A stretch of 64,000 nucleotides of DNA from UBA5069 sp964560495 (GCA_964560495.1 CAZLMM010000017.1:19682-83681), one strand, 5' to 3'; positions 1 through 9,217 are shown, counted from the first letter of the stretch. The notes: generated by a model not told the origin, from the sequence alone. Made by a program: numbers and translations.

Positions 1-1055
1 TGCGTATTCACCAGCGTTGACGGTGTCGGGCGTGGGAGCGACCCCGTTGATGGCCAGGTCCCGCAACTTGCCAGCGTTCTCCTCGAAGTAGGCATAGCCA
101 AAGTAGCCGATGGCGTGCTTGTCGCCAGAAACGCCCTGGACGAGGACATTGTCATCCTCCGAGAGTTGCAGGTTCGCCGCACCGAGCAATTCTTCCTCGC
201 CCTTCGCCTCGAAGGCTGGATCCATCACCGCTTCAATGAAGTAGTCGTAGGTGCCAGAGTCGGTGCCGGGGCTGAAACGCTTCACCGGTTCTGCCGGCCA
301 CGCCGGGTTGACGTCCGACCAGTTCGTCACTTCTTTGGAGAAGAGCTTCGCCACCTCTTCCACCGTCAGACCTTCCGGCCCCACCCAGTCGTTCTCTGGA
401 TTCACCACCACCGCCAGGGCGTCGGTGCCTACCCGAAACTCGACCGGCGTGCGTCCGATGGCGGCGCAACTCTCGATCTCGCTGTCCTTGATCGCCCGCG
501 ACGCGTTGGAGATGTCGGTCTCTCCTGCCACACAGAAACGCTCAAAACCAGCACCCGTGCCGATGCTGTCGATCGTCACGTTGCCCGCATAGCCCTCGGC
601 GATGAATCGCTCCGCCATGCGCTCCGTCAACGGATAGACCGTCGAACTCCCCGCCACGATGATGTCCCCGCTCACCGCCAACGGATTCACCGCTGGCANN
701 NNNNNNNNNNNNNNNNNNNNNNNNNNNNNNNNNNNNNNNNNNNNNNNNNNNNNNNNNNNNNNNNNNNNNNNNNNNNNNNNNNNNNNNNNNNNNNNNNNGA
801 ACTCCCCGCCACGATGATGTCCCCGCTCACCGCCAACGGATTCACCGCTGGCAAGATGACGCCCCCACTTGTCGCTGAAGCAGACGCGGCGGGCGCTGCT
901 GGCGCGGCGGCGACGGTTGGTGCAGCAGTCGTCGCTTCGGTCGCTGGCGCAACAGTCGGCGCCGGTTGGGTTGCAGCTGGCGCAGGCTCAGCGCCGCCAC
1001 AGGCGGCGATCACCATCATTGCAATCAATAAGGAAACAAAAACAATTTTACGCAT
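1..1055 (-). CDS. pstS: phosphate ABC transporter substrate-binding protein PstS (3' end outside window, interrupted by assembly gap)
   Basis: Binds inorganic phosphate outside the cell and delivers it to the PstCAB permease. The start is ATG at 1055 with AAGGAG about 10 nt upstream. The N-terminus is a lipoprotein signal with lipobox IAAC, then an Ala/Pro/Thr linker. The domain begins at GDIIVAGS and continues beyond the gap as TVYPLTERMAERFI, GTGAGFERF and SPGTDSGTYDYFIEA, all typical of PstS. A run of 100 N (699-798) breaks the frame, but the flanks carry the same 55 bases. Removing the N run and one copy gives one uninterrupted reading frame. The C-terminus lies beyond base 1. The gene follows phoR on the same strand, behind a Pho-box-like array, so phosphate-starvation control is expected. 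Confidence 0.93.
644..853. other. artificial scaffold gap flanked by a 55-bp duplicated overlap
   Basis: Positions 699-798 are exactly 100 N. Bases 644-698 and 799-853 are identical over 55 bp, both encoding the same part of pstS. This is the pattern left when a scaffolder joins two contigs that actually overlap, for example by one k-mer. Collapsing the overlap restores pstS in frame, so probably no genomic sequence is missing. Confidence 0.93.
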
Positions 1056-1180
1056 TTCTTACTTGCTCCTTGACTTGAATCTTGTTCGACCGTACGCAAA
1101 CGCGAAGGTCTATTTATCGTGTTTCGCTCGACGTCGCGGAGAACATACAGAATCCTCCGGGCAGCTTCCATTGAAACCGA

Positions 1181-1246
1181 TATGCGTTAACACAAGTCAC
1201 TGACACAATTAACGATGCGTCAAGCCTGCGTAAACGGATGATTAAC
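1181..1246 (-). promoter_or_regulatory. Pho-box-like array of six 11-bp units upstream of pstS
   Basis: Read on the minus strand, six consecutive 11-mers begin at 1246, 1235, 1224, 1213, 1202 and 1191. Five of the six start with [GC]TTnA[CT]; the fifth unit (1192-1202) is degenerate. OmpR/PhoB-family regulators bind direct repeats at 11-bp spacing, and the GTTAAC-like core resembles PhoB boxes of other phyla. The array overlaps the last codons and stop of phoR and lies about 125 nt before pstS. The phoB gene is three genes away on the same strand. Assignment to PhoB is inference. Confidence 0.75.
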
Positions 1247-3055
1247 GAGCGGGAGGGTAAAGAAGAAACGACTGCCTTTGCCTTCCACGCTCTCGACCCA
1301 GACGTGTCCATTGTGCGCCTGAACCGTGTGTTTGACAATGGCGAGACCCAAACCTGTGCCGCCGCCCGAACGGGATCGGTCGGCTTTGTAAAAGCGCTCG
1401 AAGATGCGCGCCTGATCAGCGTTGGGGATGCCAACGCCTGTATCGACCACAGAGATGGTCATCATTTCTTGGTCTGGCCGGGCCGCGATGGTCACCTGTC
1501 CACCTGGGGGTGTGAATTTGATGGCGTTGTGCACCAGGTTGATCACCACCTGCTGGATACGCTCCACGTCGGCGATTACCCATGGCAGGTCAGCCGGGAT
1601 GTCCACCTGCAGGGTCAGGCGCGCCCGCTCGGCCTGCATGGTCAGGCGTTCGACGGCAGGGAGAATGACGGCTGTCACGCGAGTCGGGTTGAGGCGCAAA
1701 GGAACCTGTCCCGACTCGATACGCGAGAGTTCCAGCAGTTCTTGCACCATCTGCGCCATCTTGTCGACTTCGACCTCTATGCGGTCCAAAAAGCGCGCCG
1801 CGGCTGGTGGATCGTCCAGCGCGCCGTCACGCAGGGTGTCCACCAGGGCTGTGAGCGAGGCAAGCGGCGTGCGCAGTTCGTGAGAAACATTGCTCACGAA
1901 GTCCCGACGCATCTTCTCCAAGCGCCGTATGTGTGTCAGGTCTTGCAACATCACCAGGTAGCCGCTGGCGTCGCCAGAAATGAAAGGCGTCACGGTGACG
2001 CGCACCAGGCGGTCGCCGCCCAGATCGATGGTTTCCGTCTCCTCGTTGTTGGTCTGCTGGCAGCGCTGCCACACTTCAGCGATGCGATGATCCCAGACCA
2101 CCTGCACAAAGGACTTCCGTACAGCTGCGTCCATGGTTGTGCCCAGGATGGTCGCTGCCGCTGGGTTGAGGAGGCGCACGCGCCCCAGGTCTGTCAGGAT
2201 GAGCGCGCCGGTCGTCATGTGGGTCATCACTGTCGCCAGGCGATCTCGTTCACGCGCCCGCCGTTTGATGGCCTTGCGATGTTTGTCGATGAGCAGGTTG
2301 ACAGCGTTGGTCAACTGGCCGATTTCACCCCCACTAAATGCGAGAACGTGCCCATCATACTTGTTGACCAGCGCGCGCTCGACCATGGCCGTCAAGCGCC
2401 GGAGAAGAACAGTCGTTCGTTCCACATAAAAGATGACAAAGGTGATCAGCAACGCGGCCGCAGCCAGCACACTGAGAGCCATCTGCATTTGCAGCCGTTC
2501 CACGGCTGCTTTGGCAAACTGCAGATTCGTGGACCAGTACAACAGCCCCAACACCTTGCCATCGCTTTCAACGCGTTGCGCCACATAGAGAAGCTCCGTC
2601 CCTCTCTCACCCGTGCGTATTTCGCTCCCACTGCCCGACGCTAGAGCGTTGCGCACCTCCGCAGGCAGGGATACGCCGACACGGTCGATTGCGTCCAGGG
2701 TGGCTTCCGCAACCAGATCGCCCGTAGGCGAAAGCGCAATGAGGCGTTCGTCAGGGCCAATCGGCCACTGTTGGAGCCGAGCTTCGATGGCTTCGGGGCC
2801 ATTTGCCCAGGCCTCTGCCCAGCCGGGCGCCGCAGCCATCAGGCCAAGCTCACGGCGCGCCAGATCGCCTGCCAACTGATGGAAGGCAGAGGAGATCAGG
2901 GAATGAAGGAGCAAGATGAGGAGGATCGACACGCCTGCGATCACCAACACGTAGGTGAAGATGGCGCGCCAGTGCGCACGTCGGCTCTGGAACATGTGGC
3001 CCAGACTCAATTTCTGCTGGAGTGGCGAGGTAAAAGGCGTCTGGGTTGCTTCCAT
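1220..3055 (-). CDS. phoR: PhoR-type sensor histidine kinase
   Basis: A 611-residue membrane histidine kinase, likely partner of the PhoB-like regulator just upstream. TM1 is at about residues 31-53, followed by an extracytoplasmic sensor loop to about 190 and TM2 at about 193-212. Next come HAMP, a PAS domain (about 270-375), HisKA with VSHELRTPL (His near 392) and HATPase_c with NLVHNAIKFT, DTGVGI and GGTGLGLAI. It sits 118 nt after phoB and directly before pstS. Compared with enterobacterial PhoR it has a real periplasmic loop, so it may sense something directly. The assignment rests on neighbourhood plus architecture. Confidence 0.88.
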   Translation of the reverse strand: MEATQTPFTSPLQQKLSLGHMFQSRRAHWRAIFTYVLVIAGVSILLILLLHSLISSAFHQLAGDLARRELGLMAAAPGWAEAWANGPEAIEARLQQWPIGPDERLIALSPTGDLVAEATLDAIDRVGVSLPAEVRNALASGSGSEIRTGERGTELLYVAQRVESDGKVLGLLYWSTNLQFAKAAVERLQMQMALSVLAAAALLITFVIFYVERTTVLLRRLTAMVERALVNKYDGHVLAFSGGEIGQLTNAVNLLIDKHRKAIKRRARERDRLATVMTHMTTGALILTDLGRVRLLNPAAATILGTTMDAAVRKSFVQVVWDHRIAEVWQRCQQTNNEETETIDLGGDRLVRVTVTPFISGDASGYLVMLQDLTHIRRLEKMRRDFVSNVSHELRTPLASLTALVDTLRDGALDDPPAAARFLDRIEVEVDKMAQMVQELLELSRIESGQVPLRLNPTRVTAVILPAVERLTMQAERARLTLQVDIPADLPWVIADVERIQQVVINLVHNAIKFTPPGGQVTIAARPDQEMMTISVVDTGVGIPNADQARIFERFYKADRSRSGGGTGLGLAIVKHTVQAHNGHVWVESVEGKGSRFFFTLPLVNHPFTQA

Positions 3056-3173
3056 GACACACCGGTTGGAGTAGATGGCGCAGAAAAGCCATCAATCGCC
3101 TAGATTACTCGCCCAACGTTAATGTTCGATCAAAATCCTGTTAAGAGTCAACACCAGGCGGTTGACCCCAACA

Positions 3174-3920
3174 TCATCCTTCAAAGCGGTAGCCAATGCC
3201 GCGCACAGTGACGATTCGCGTGGGGTTCGATGGATCGGCCTCAACCTTTTCGCGCAGCCAACGCACATGGACATCTACGGTGCGGCTGCCGCCGTCATAT
3301 TCCCATCCCCACACGCGTTCCAGCGCCAGATCGCGACTCAATACAATGCCCCGGTTGCGCGCCAGAAAGACGAGCAAATCGAATTCCTTGGGCTTCATGT
3401 GAATCGGCGCGCCGGCCAGGCGCACCTCACGACGGCTCAAATCGACCACCAAATCGCCAAAGACCATCTGCTCCATGGGGAAATCTGCCTTCGGCTTGGA
3501 AGCGCCAACCTGTTGCATCTCTTCACGCACCAGACGCACTCGACGCAGGAGCGCCTTCACCCTTGTCACCAGCTCACGCATGCTGAACGGCTTGGTCAGA
3601 TAATCGTCTGCGCCGACCTCCAGCCCCACGATCTTATCCACCTCGTCAGTGCGGGCGGTTAGCATGAGGATCGGCATGCTCATTTCCTTGCGTAGAATGC
3701 GGCAGACTTCGAAACCATCCAGCCGTGGCAGCATCACATCCAGCACAACCAGGTCGGGGCGATCTTTGCGCGCTGCTTCGAGGGCGGCAACGCCATCCGT
3801 CGCCGTAGTCACTTGATAACCCTGCCGTCCCAGACTATAGGCCAATGTTTCAACCAATGAGGGTTCATCCTCCACGACAAGAATTCTTGCGTTCCCCAAT
3901 TCTTCATTCATATTTGTCAT
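3174..3920 (-). CDS. phoB: PhoB-type response regulator
   Basis: OmpR/PhoB-family regulator of 248 residues. The receiver domain has the acidic pair E17/D18, phospho-acceptor D61 in VVLDVMLP and K in YLTKPF. The C-terminal winged helix (about 150-247) ends in SRTVDVHVRWLREKVE and GYRFEG. It is expected to be phosphorylated by the downstream kinase and to bind the 11-bp array before pstS. Start codons at 3920 or 3911 are both possible; an AGAGAAAG stretch precedes 3920. The divergent region up to fumC has a TATACT hexamer on the minus strand but no good -35, as expected for an activated promoter. Confidence 0.9.
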   Translation of the reverse strand: MTNMNEELGNARILVVEDEPSLVETLAYSLGRQGYQVTTATDGVAALEAARKDRPDLVVLDVMLPRLDGFEVCRILRKEMSMPILMLTARTDEVDKIVGLEVGADDYLTKPFSMRELVTRVKALLRRVRLVREEMQQVGASKPKADFPMEQMVFGDLVVDLSRREVRLAGAPIHMKPKEFDLLVFLARNRGIVLSRDLALERVWGWEYDGGSRTVDVHVRWLREKVEADPSNPTRIVTVRGIGYRFEG

Positions 3921-4210
3921 ACTTTCTCTGGACGTTTGCGCTCTCCGTCGTCGTCAATAAGACAAGCCAACATCCTAAAGTATATCCGCTCCTCTCCTCT
4001 CCATCCCAAATCCGCAGCCGAACTTGCTCGACCACGGATGTGCATGAGAAGGGGGCGAATGATAGAATGGAAGAACAGCGAACGGTCAGGGTGACGAATC
4101 AGGCGTCTGCGCCTGTGCTCAAATATGTTGCGGGCAGGTGCACGAGGGTAACCAGTATAGACCGATTAGGCAATTCAAATAAATCAAATGAACACAAAGG
4201 AGTATTTCAG

Positions 4211-5593
4211 ATGACAGAACCGAATTATCGCATCGAGCACGACAGCATGGGTGATGTACGGGTGCCGGCGGACGCCCTGTATAGCGCGCAGACCCAACGC
4301 GCCGTGGATAATTTCCCCATCAGCGGTCTGCGCTTTCCCCGCCTTTTCATCCAAGCCATTGGCATGATCAAGAGCGCCGCCGCCGCTGCCAACGTTGACT
4401 TGGGGTTGATGAAGCCGGAAATGGCGCAGGCAATCGCGCGCGCCGCCGACGAAGTGCAGCAAGGTCGCCACGACGCTCAATTTCCTCTGGACATCTTTCA
4501 GACTGGATCGGGAACGAGCACGAACATGAACGCCAATGAGGTGATTGCCACGTTGGCTTCCCGCTACTTTGGCGACAAGGTGCATCCGAACGACCACGTC
4601 AACATGAGCCAGAGCAGTAACGACGTGATTCCCACGGCTATCCATGTCAGCGCCTATCTGGGCATTGTCCAAGAACTTCTGCCGGCGCTGCGCCATCTCC
4701 ACAAGGCGCTGGTTGACAAGGCAGCGGCGGTGGATCACGTGGTGAAGACAGGCCGCACACACCTGATGGATGCTGTACCGGTGCGCTTGGGGCAGGAACT
4801 CGGCGCGTGGGCCAGCCAGATCGCTCATGCCATGGAGCGCATCGAAAGCTCTCTGCCGCGCCTGGCCCTCCTTGCCCAGGGCGGCACAGCAGTGGGCACG
4901 GGTCTCAACGCCCATCCCGAGTTTGGCGCACGCATTGCGGCCAAATTGGCCGAAATGAGCGGCCTGCCTTTTATCACAAGCCCGAACTACTTCGAGAGCC
5001 TGAGCATGCAAGATGGCGCCGTTGAGATGAGCGGACAATTGCGCACAGCTGCCGTGACGCTCATGAAGATCAGCAACGACCTGCGCTGGATGAACAGCGG
5101 ACCCAACGCTGGGTTGGCCGAGATCGCCCTTCCCGACCTCCAGCCGGGAAGCAGCATCATGCCTGGCAAGGTCAATCCAGTGATCCCCGAAGCCATGACC
5201 ATGGTCTGTGCACAGGTGATTGGCAACGATGTCACCATCACCATTGGCGGTCAGTCGGGCAACTTCCAGTTGAATGTCATGCTGCCGGTGATCGCCTATA
5301 ACCTGCTGCAAAGCATTACCCTATTAGCAAACGCCAGTCGATTGTTGGCCGACAAGGCCATCGCCGGTTTCACGGTCAACGAGGAGCGCATCGCCAACCT
5401 AGTGGGTAATAACCCAATCCTAGTGACGGCTCTCAATCGGGCAATCGGTTATGAGCTCGGCGCCAAGATCGTGAAGAAAGCTCGCTCCGAAGGTCGTTCG
5501 TTGAAGGATGTGGCCCTGGAGCTGACCGATCTTTCCGCCGAGGACTTTGACAGTATTTTGAACCTGCGGAGGTTGACCGAAGGAGGGCTGTAA
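4211..5593 (+). CDS. fumC: class II fumarate hydratase
   Basis: Reversible hydration of fumarate to malate in the TCA cycle; cytoplasmic homotetramer. The 460-residue length is normal for FumC. The family signature GSSIMPGKVNP, GSGTSTNMNANEV near the N-terminus and the TGRTHLMDA loop are all present. The frame is open far upstream (to 3845), but ATG 4211 is preceded by AAGGAG at 4197-4202 with 8-nt spacing, and homology begins there. It is a single gene divergent from phoB and followed by a strong hairpin terminator. Confidence 0.96.
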   Translation: MTEPNYRIEHDSMGDVRVPADALYSAQTQRAVDNFPISGLRFPRLFIQAIGMIKSAAAAANVDLGLMKPEMAQAIARAADEVQQGRHDAQFPLDIFQTGSGTSTNMNANEVIATLASRYFGDKVHPNDHVNMSQSSNDVIPTAIHVSAYLGIVQELLPALRHLHKALVDKAAAVDHVVKTGRTHLMDAVPVRLGQELGAWASQIAHAMERIESSLPRLALLAQGGTAVGTGLNAHPEFGARIAAKLAEMSGLPFITSPNYFESLSMQDGAVEMSGQLRTAAVTLMKISNDLRWMNSGPNAGLAEIALPDLQPGSSIMPGKVNPVIPEAMTMVCAQVIGNDVTITIGGQSGNFQLNVMLPVIAYNLLQSITLLANASRLLADKAIAGFTVNEERIANLVGNNPILVTALNRAIGYELGAKIVKKARSEGRSLKDVALELTDLSAEDFDSILNLRRLTEGGL

Positions 5594-5631
5594 TTCGGTG
5601 GTGAGCTAACGTTGAAGGCGCTCCAAAAATG

Positions 5632-5659
5632 AAAGCCCGCCTTTCTGAAGGCGGGCTTT
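5632..5659. terminator. bidirectional intrinsic terminator after fumC
   Basis: A perfect 12-bp stem (5632-5643 with 5648-5659) and a TCTG tetraloop. Plus-strand readout ends in TTTCTCTTTG. The minus-strand readout runs into CATTTTTGG. It lies between the convergent fumC and peptidase genes and can serve both. Confidence 0.9.
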
Positions 5660-5717
5660 CTCTTTGCGAACAATGGCTTGTAACCTGTGGCGGTGATGTT
5701 CGCCCGTGCGGTCCGAA

Positions 5718-7031
5718 TCAGGGCAAGAAACTATACGGGTTGCGGGGATAACCCTGATAGCGAATCTCGAAGTGCAAGTGAGGGCCAGTGCTATTGCCTG
5801 TATTGCCCACAGTGCCGATCTGCTGGCCCATACTCACATTCTCACCCGCTTTGACGAAAATAGTGTTCATGTGTGCATAGAGCGTGGTGAAGCCGTTCCC
5901 GTGGTCGATGATCACATGGTTGCCGTAGCCGCCATTCCACCCACCGCCAGCCAACACAACATAGCCGTCGTCAGCCGCTTTTACAGACGCTCCAGTGCGT
6001 GAGGCGATGTCAATTGCCGGATGACCTCCCCAGTAATTCTGTGAAATAGAACCACTGGTGGGCCAGCCAAACGCGCCGGAGCCTTTGAGCGCATCCGAAG
6101 GGGCGACGGCAGTGGTTGCGGTGTAGGCCGCTGCCGCCTGGCGCGGCGACGCCGCAGGTTTTATCCCGCCAGGCAGGACAATCTGATCGCCAACCACCAA
6201 CGGCGTAGAGGCGTCCGCCAGGCCATTGGCCTCGAAGGCGACGATCTGGTCTGCGGTGATTTTGAAACGGGAAGCCAATGAGGAGAGAGTATCGCCTGCT
6301 CGGACAGTGTATAGAACGCCATCTACAGGCAGGATATTGAGCTGATCGCCGATGCGCAATAGGTCTGGATTCTGCTCGATGGCAGGATTCGACCACTGAA
6401 TCGTCTCAGGACGGAGCTTGAATTTGGAGGCAATGCCCAGCACAGTGTCGCCGGCCTGCACAGAATAAGCCTGAACTTCCTGGCGCGTCTTTTCGGGGAT
6501 GATGGTAAAGGGGACTATCTGAGGTTGAAAGGTGACATCCTCAGCGCCTGTCATGCTTTGGCCGCTCAGATAAGTGGTGACTTGTTGGCTGACGCTTTCA
6601 AAGCCACTGGAGGCAGTGGGCATAGCCACCAATTGAAAGTCCCAGTCGGGCATGGAGATGCGGCTAAAGAGCAGCACGACAGCAGCGACAAAAACCACGG
6701 AGAGATGGCTGGCAAGTCGCAGAGGTGTGACTTGATCGGCCAACGTGTGTTGAATGCGTAATTGTAACTGTGAAAACATGGTGGACGAGACCCCATCTGC
6801 TTCTGGCCGCACCTTTGCGTCATTCCAACTGGTGTGCGTCAGGACGCGCGCGCCGGCTGAACCGGTGATAGCGTTGATATCGGTTGGCAATGGGGAAGAA
6901 GTCTGCGGGTTAAGGCTTGTGGAATGTTGTTGTGGGAGCGGCAGCGGTTTTCGCTCGTTGTTAGCGTGTGCAGCACTCTGACTACGCTTGAAAAACCGCC
7001 TCCCATACGCCGATTCGGCGTCTGATGACAT
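5718..7031 (-). CDS. membrane-anchored LysM / M23 family peptidase
   Basis: Predicted cell-wall endopeptidase of 437 residues. The order is a basic, low-complexity cytoplasmic N-terminus, one TM (LSVVFVAAVVLLFS), two LysM motifs (AYSVQAGDTVLGIASKF and YTVRAGDTLSSLASRF, each ending in GDQ), then a C-terminal peptidase_M23 domain. Zinc ligands are visible as HPAIDIA and HLHFEI. The start at ATG 7031 is preceded by GGAG; an ATG 15 codons upstream lacks this. It acts outside the membrane on peptidoglycan, or as an activator of other hydrolases. It is downstream of rho on the same strand but 285 nt away, so probably separately transcribed. Confidence 0.88.
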   Translation of the reverse strand: MSSDAESAYGRRFFKRSQSAAHANNERKPLPLPQQHSTSLNPQTSSPLPTDINAITGSAGARVLTHTSWNDAKVRPEADGVSSTMFSQLQLRIQHTLADQVTPLRLASHLSVVFVAAVVLLFSRISMPDWDFQLVAMPTASSGFESVSQQVTTYLSGQSMTGAEDVTFQPQIVPFTIIPEKTRQEVQAYSVQAGDTVLGIASKFKLRPETIQWSNPAIEQNPDLLRIGDQLNILPVDGVLYTVRAGDTLSSLASRFKITADQIVAFEANGLADASTPLVVGDQIVLPGGIKPAASPRQAAAAYTATTAVAPSDALKGSGAFGWPTSGSISQNYWGGHPAIDIASRTGASVKAADDGYVVLAGGGWNGGYGNHVIIDHGNGFTTLYAHMNTIFVKAGENVSMGQQIGTVGNTGNSTGPHLHFEIRYQGYPRNPYSFLP

Positions 7032-7236
7032 AGATAGAATTCTCCGTGTGCCAAGCCTGTGGTGAGAAAGATCCACCTACCCCATTACGGCGACGAAACG
7101 TGCAGTGATGAAGATTCGATGTTCTGCGTTCTGCCGAAAAGATGGCAACGGCCTGCCTAGTGCGTAATCAATGGCGCTGATTATAGCACTACTTCAGAAC
7201 AAATCCAATCCCCCAAATTTGGGAAATGGACGCGAA

Positions 7237-7277
7237 AATCCCAATTTATCCGTCATTTCTGGCAAATCATTGGGATT
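7237..7277 (-). terminator. possible terminator downstream of rho
   Basis: A 9-bp inverted repeat (AATCCCAAT with ATTGGGATT) and a 23-nt loop about 40 nt after the rho stop. On the minus strand the stem is followed by only four T. A 12-bp palindrome CCCAAATTTGGG lies just beyond at 7212-7223. The loop is large, so this is a weak call. Confidence 0.4.
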
Positions 7278-7315
7278 TCGTAGGAATTGCGTATGCGTTT
7301 GTGGTTGCGCTGGGG

Positions 7316-8590
7316 CTATTTGGGCTTCGTCAACGTGTCCAAAAACTCTCGATTGTCGCGCGTGCGGCTCATGCGTTCGATAATCGGGAGAATCGCCTCT
7401 TGCCCGCCCCCCATGGCATCGATCATGCGGCGCAAGGTGTAGACCTTGGCCAGCGTCTCGGCGTCGAGGAGTTTTTCTTCTGCGCGGGTGCCGCTGCGCT
7501 CGATGTCGAAGGCAGGGAAGATGCGTCGCTCGGCGAGTTTGCGGTTCAAGTGCAACTCCATATTGCCGGTGCCCTTGAATTCCTCGTAGATCACGTCATC
7601 CATGCGGCTGCCTGTATCGACAAGACAGGTGGCAAGGATCGTCAGGCTACCCCCTTCTTCGATGTTGCGAGCAGCGCCAAAGAAATGCTTGGGTGGGTAG
7701 AGCGCGGCAGGATCCATACCGCCTGACAGAGTGCGTCCCGAAGGCGGCACAGTCAGGTTATAGGCGCGCGCCAGGCGAGTGATGCTGTCGAGAAGAATCA
7801 CCACATCCTTTTGACTCTCCACAAGGCGCTTGGCGCGTTCCAGGGCCATCTCGGCCACGCGCACATGATTTTGCACCGGCTCATCGAAAGTGCTGCTTAC
7901 AACTTCGGCTTCCACAGACCGATCCATGTCTGTGACTTCTTCTGGGCGCTCGCCAATGAGGACGACCATCAAATGAACATCGCGAAAATTGGTGGAAATG
8001 CCATTGGCGACCCGTTTGAGGATCGTGGTTTTGCCAGCTTTTGGTGGACTGACAATCAGCCCGCGCTGGCCTCGACCAATCGGCGCTAATAAATCAATCA
8101 TGCGGGTGGAGATGACGTTAGAACGCGTCTCCAGGCTGAGCAGTTCGTTGGGGAAGATGGGCGTCATCTTCTCGAAGACAGGTCGTTTTTTAGCAACTTC
8201 CGGGTCGAGGCCATTGACAGCCTCTACTTTGAGCAGACCGTGATATTTTTCTGTCTCTTTGGGAGGGCGCACCTGACCGACGATAAAGTCACCGGTGCGC
8301 AACCCGAACCTGCGTATCTGGCTTTGGCTGACGTAGACATCATCTGGACCCGGCAACAAATGGTCGCTGCGCAGAAAACCAATGCCGTCTTGAACGATCT
8401 CCAGAATACCGCCGCCAAAAATGAATCCCTGTTGCTCTGCGCTGGCGCGAAGCAGTCGCATGATCAGGTCGGTCTTCTTGAGCCTGGTGTAGCCAGTGAT
8501 CTCGGCTGATTTTGCCAGCTCGCGCAATTCGTCGAGATTGAGTTCGTCGAGCTGTGAAATGCTCATGGTTGCAAGTTGTGAATTGGGCAT
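7316..8590 (-). CDS. rho: transcription termination factor Rho
   Basis: Hexameric RNA-dependent ATPase that terminates transcription. The Rho N-terminal helical domain (LDELNLDELRELAKSAEI) is followed by the cold-shock-like RNA-binding domain (GFLRSDHLLPGPDDVYVS). The ATPase has Walker A SPPKAGKTT (about 182-188), Walker B VVILLDSITRLARAYN and the R-loop GRTLSGGMDPAAL. The 424-residue length is typical; there is no large insertion. ATG 8590 is preceded by GGAAGGG at 7-nt spacing. The frame opens earlier, but the extra 14 residues are not conserved-looking. A good promoter lies far upstream, giving a long leader. Confidence 0.96.
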   Translation of the reverse strand: MPNSQLATMSISQLDELNLDELRELAKSAEITGYTRLKKTDLIMRLLRASAEQQGFIFGGGILEIVQDGIGFLRSDHLLPGPDDVYVSQSQIRRFGLRTGDFIVGQVRPPKETEKYHGLLKVEAVNGLDPEVAKKRPVFEKMTPIFPNELLSLETRSNVISTRMIDLLAPIGRGQRGLIVSPPKAGKTTILKRVANGISTNFRDVHLMVVLIGERPEEVTDMDRSVEAEVVSSTFDEPVQNHVRVAEMALERAKRLVESQKDVVILLDSITRLARAYNLTVPPSGRTLSGGMDPAALYPPKHFFGAARNIEEGGSLTILATCLVDTGSRMDDVIYEEFKGTGNMELHLNRKLAERRIFPAFDIERSGTRAEEKLLDAETLAKVYTLRRMIDAMGGGQEAILPIIERMSRTRDNREFLDTLTKPK

Positions 8591-8885
8591 AGAAACCCTT
8601 CCGTTTCTGGTTGAGATTTTTCCGGGAGTCAACTCAATTGTGAAATGGAGTGAATCCTGAATGAAATACGTTGATGAAATTCCGTTTTTGAGGTCGGCAA
8701 AATGCGCTGTCCGCCCACGGCTTTAGGCATCAGGAGTCGCAGATGGAATCCATCGCATGGGCTTTTGCCGCATGTCGATGATTTCTGCAATTGGTGCGTT
8801 TGGAAAAGACGACGGGCAAGGCTGTGTTGGGAACTCTTGGCTAGGGGGCCAACAGGTGCAGATGCTACTCATCTACATGTCATGC

Positions 8886-8914
8886 ATTATATCAACAACT
8901 TTTATTTCCGTCAA
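8886..8914 (-). promoter_or_regulatory. sigma-70-type promoter of rho
   Basis: On the minus strand: TTGACG (8909-8914), a 17-bp spacer and TATAAT (8886-8891). The predicted start of transcription near 8879 gives a leader of about 290 nt before the rho ATG. The leader (8591-8879) has no convincing ORF. Confidence 0.75.
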
Positions 8915-9087
8915 CACCCCAAGAGAGGAAAAATTGCAGAAATCCGGCTGATGATGCTGTTGGCGACCTTCATGTGGAGTTTTACGGATGAACTCTTGCG
9001 CCTGACGCTCATTTTGCGCCAGAGAACTTTATGAACAGCCCCGCTGCAAAACAATATCGGATCGACCGAATCTTATTGATCTCTAGA

Positions 9088-9156
9088 TTGGCAGCTCATA
9101 TCGCCGACCATCACGAATTACGAGTGACTCGTAACTCGTGATGTATGAATTGTTTA
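9088..9156. repeat. 69-bp dispersed hairpin repeat, copy 1
   Basis: Matches 36482-36550 at 65 of 69 positions. The centre is TTACGAGT-G-ACTCGTAA inside an outer CACGA/TCGTG stem, a near-perfect 29-bp palindrome. Both copies are intergenic. Confidence 0.9.
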
Positions 9157-9172
9157 TCTATACTTCGCTCTG

Positions 9173-9217
9173 TTTGAAACCAGGAGTTTTTGAACTGTGA
9201 AAATTCCTGGTTTCAAA
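9173..9217. repeat. 13-bp inverted repeat hairpin
   Basis: TTTGAAACCAGGA (9173-9185) pairs perfectly with 9205-9217 around a 19-nt loop. It lies between rho and the Crp/Fnr gene. No T-run follows on either strand, so it is listed as a structured intergenic repeat and not as a terminator. Confidence 0.6.

Noticed and set aside
1238..2644. 468-codon plus-strand frame
   Set aside because: Shadow of the phoR kinase; no domain or ribosome binding site.
3118..3166. Possible second Pho box between phoB and phoR
   Set aside because: GTTAA occurs at 3118 and 3140 and GTTGA at 3161, but spacing is 22 and 21 and intermediate units do not match.
3845..4210. N-terminal extension of fumC
   Set aside because: Not FumC-like, overlaps the phoB start antisense; the ribosome binding site favours 4211.
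8702..9034. Small ORFs upstream of rho
   Set aside because: No ribosome binding site or recognisable sequence; region contains the rho promoter on the other strand.
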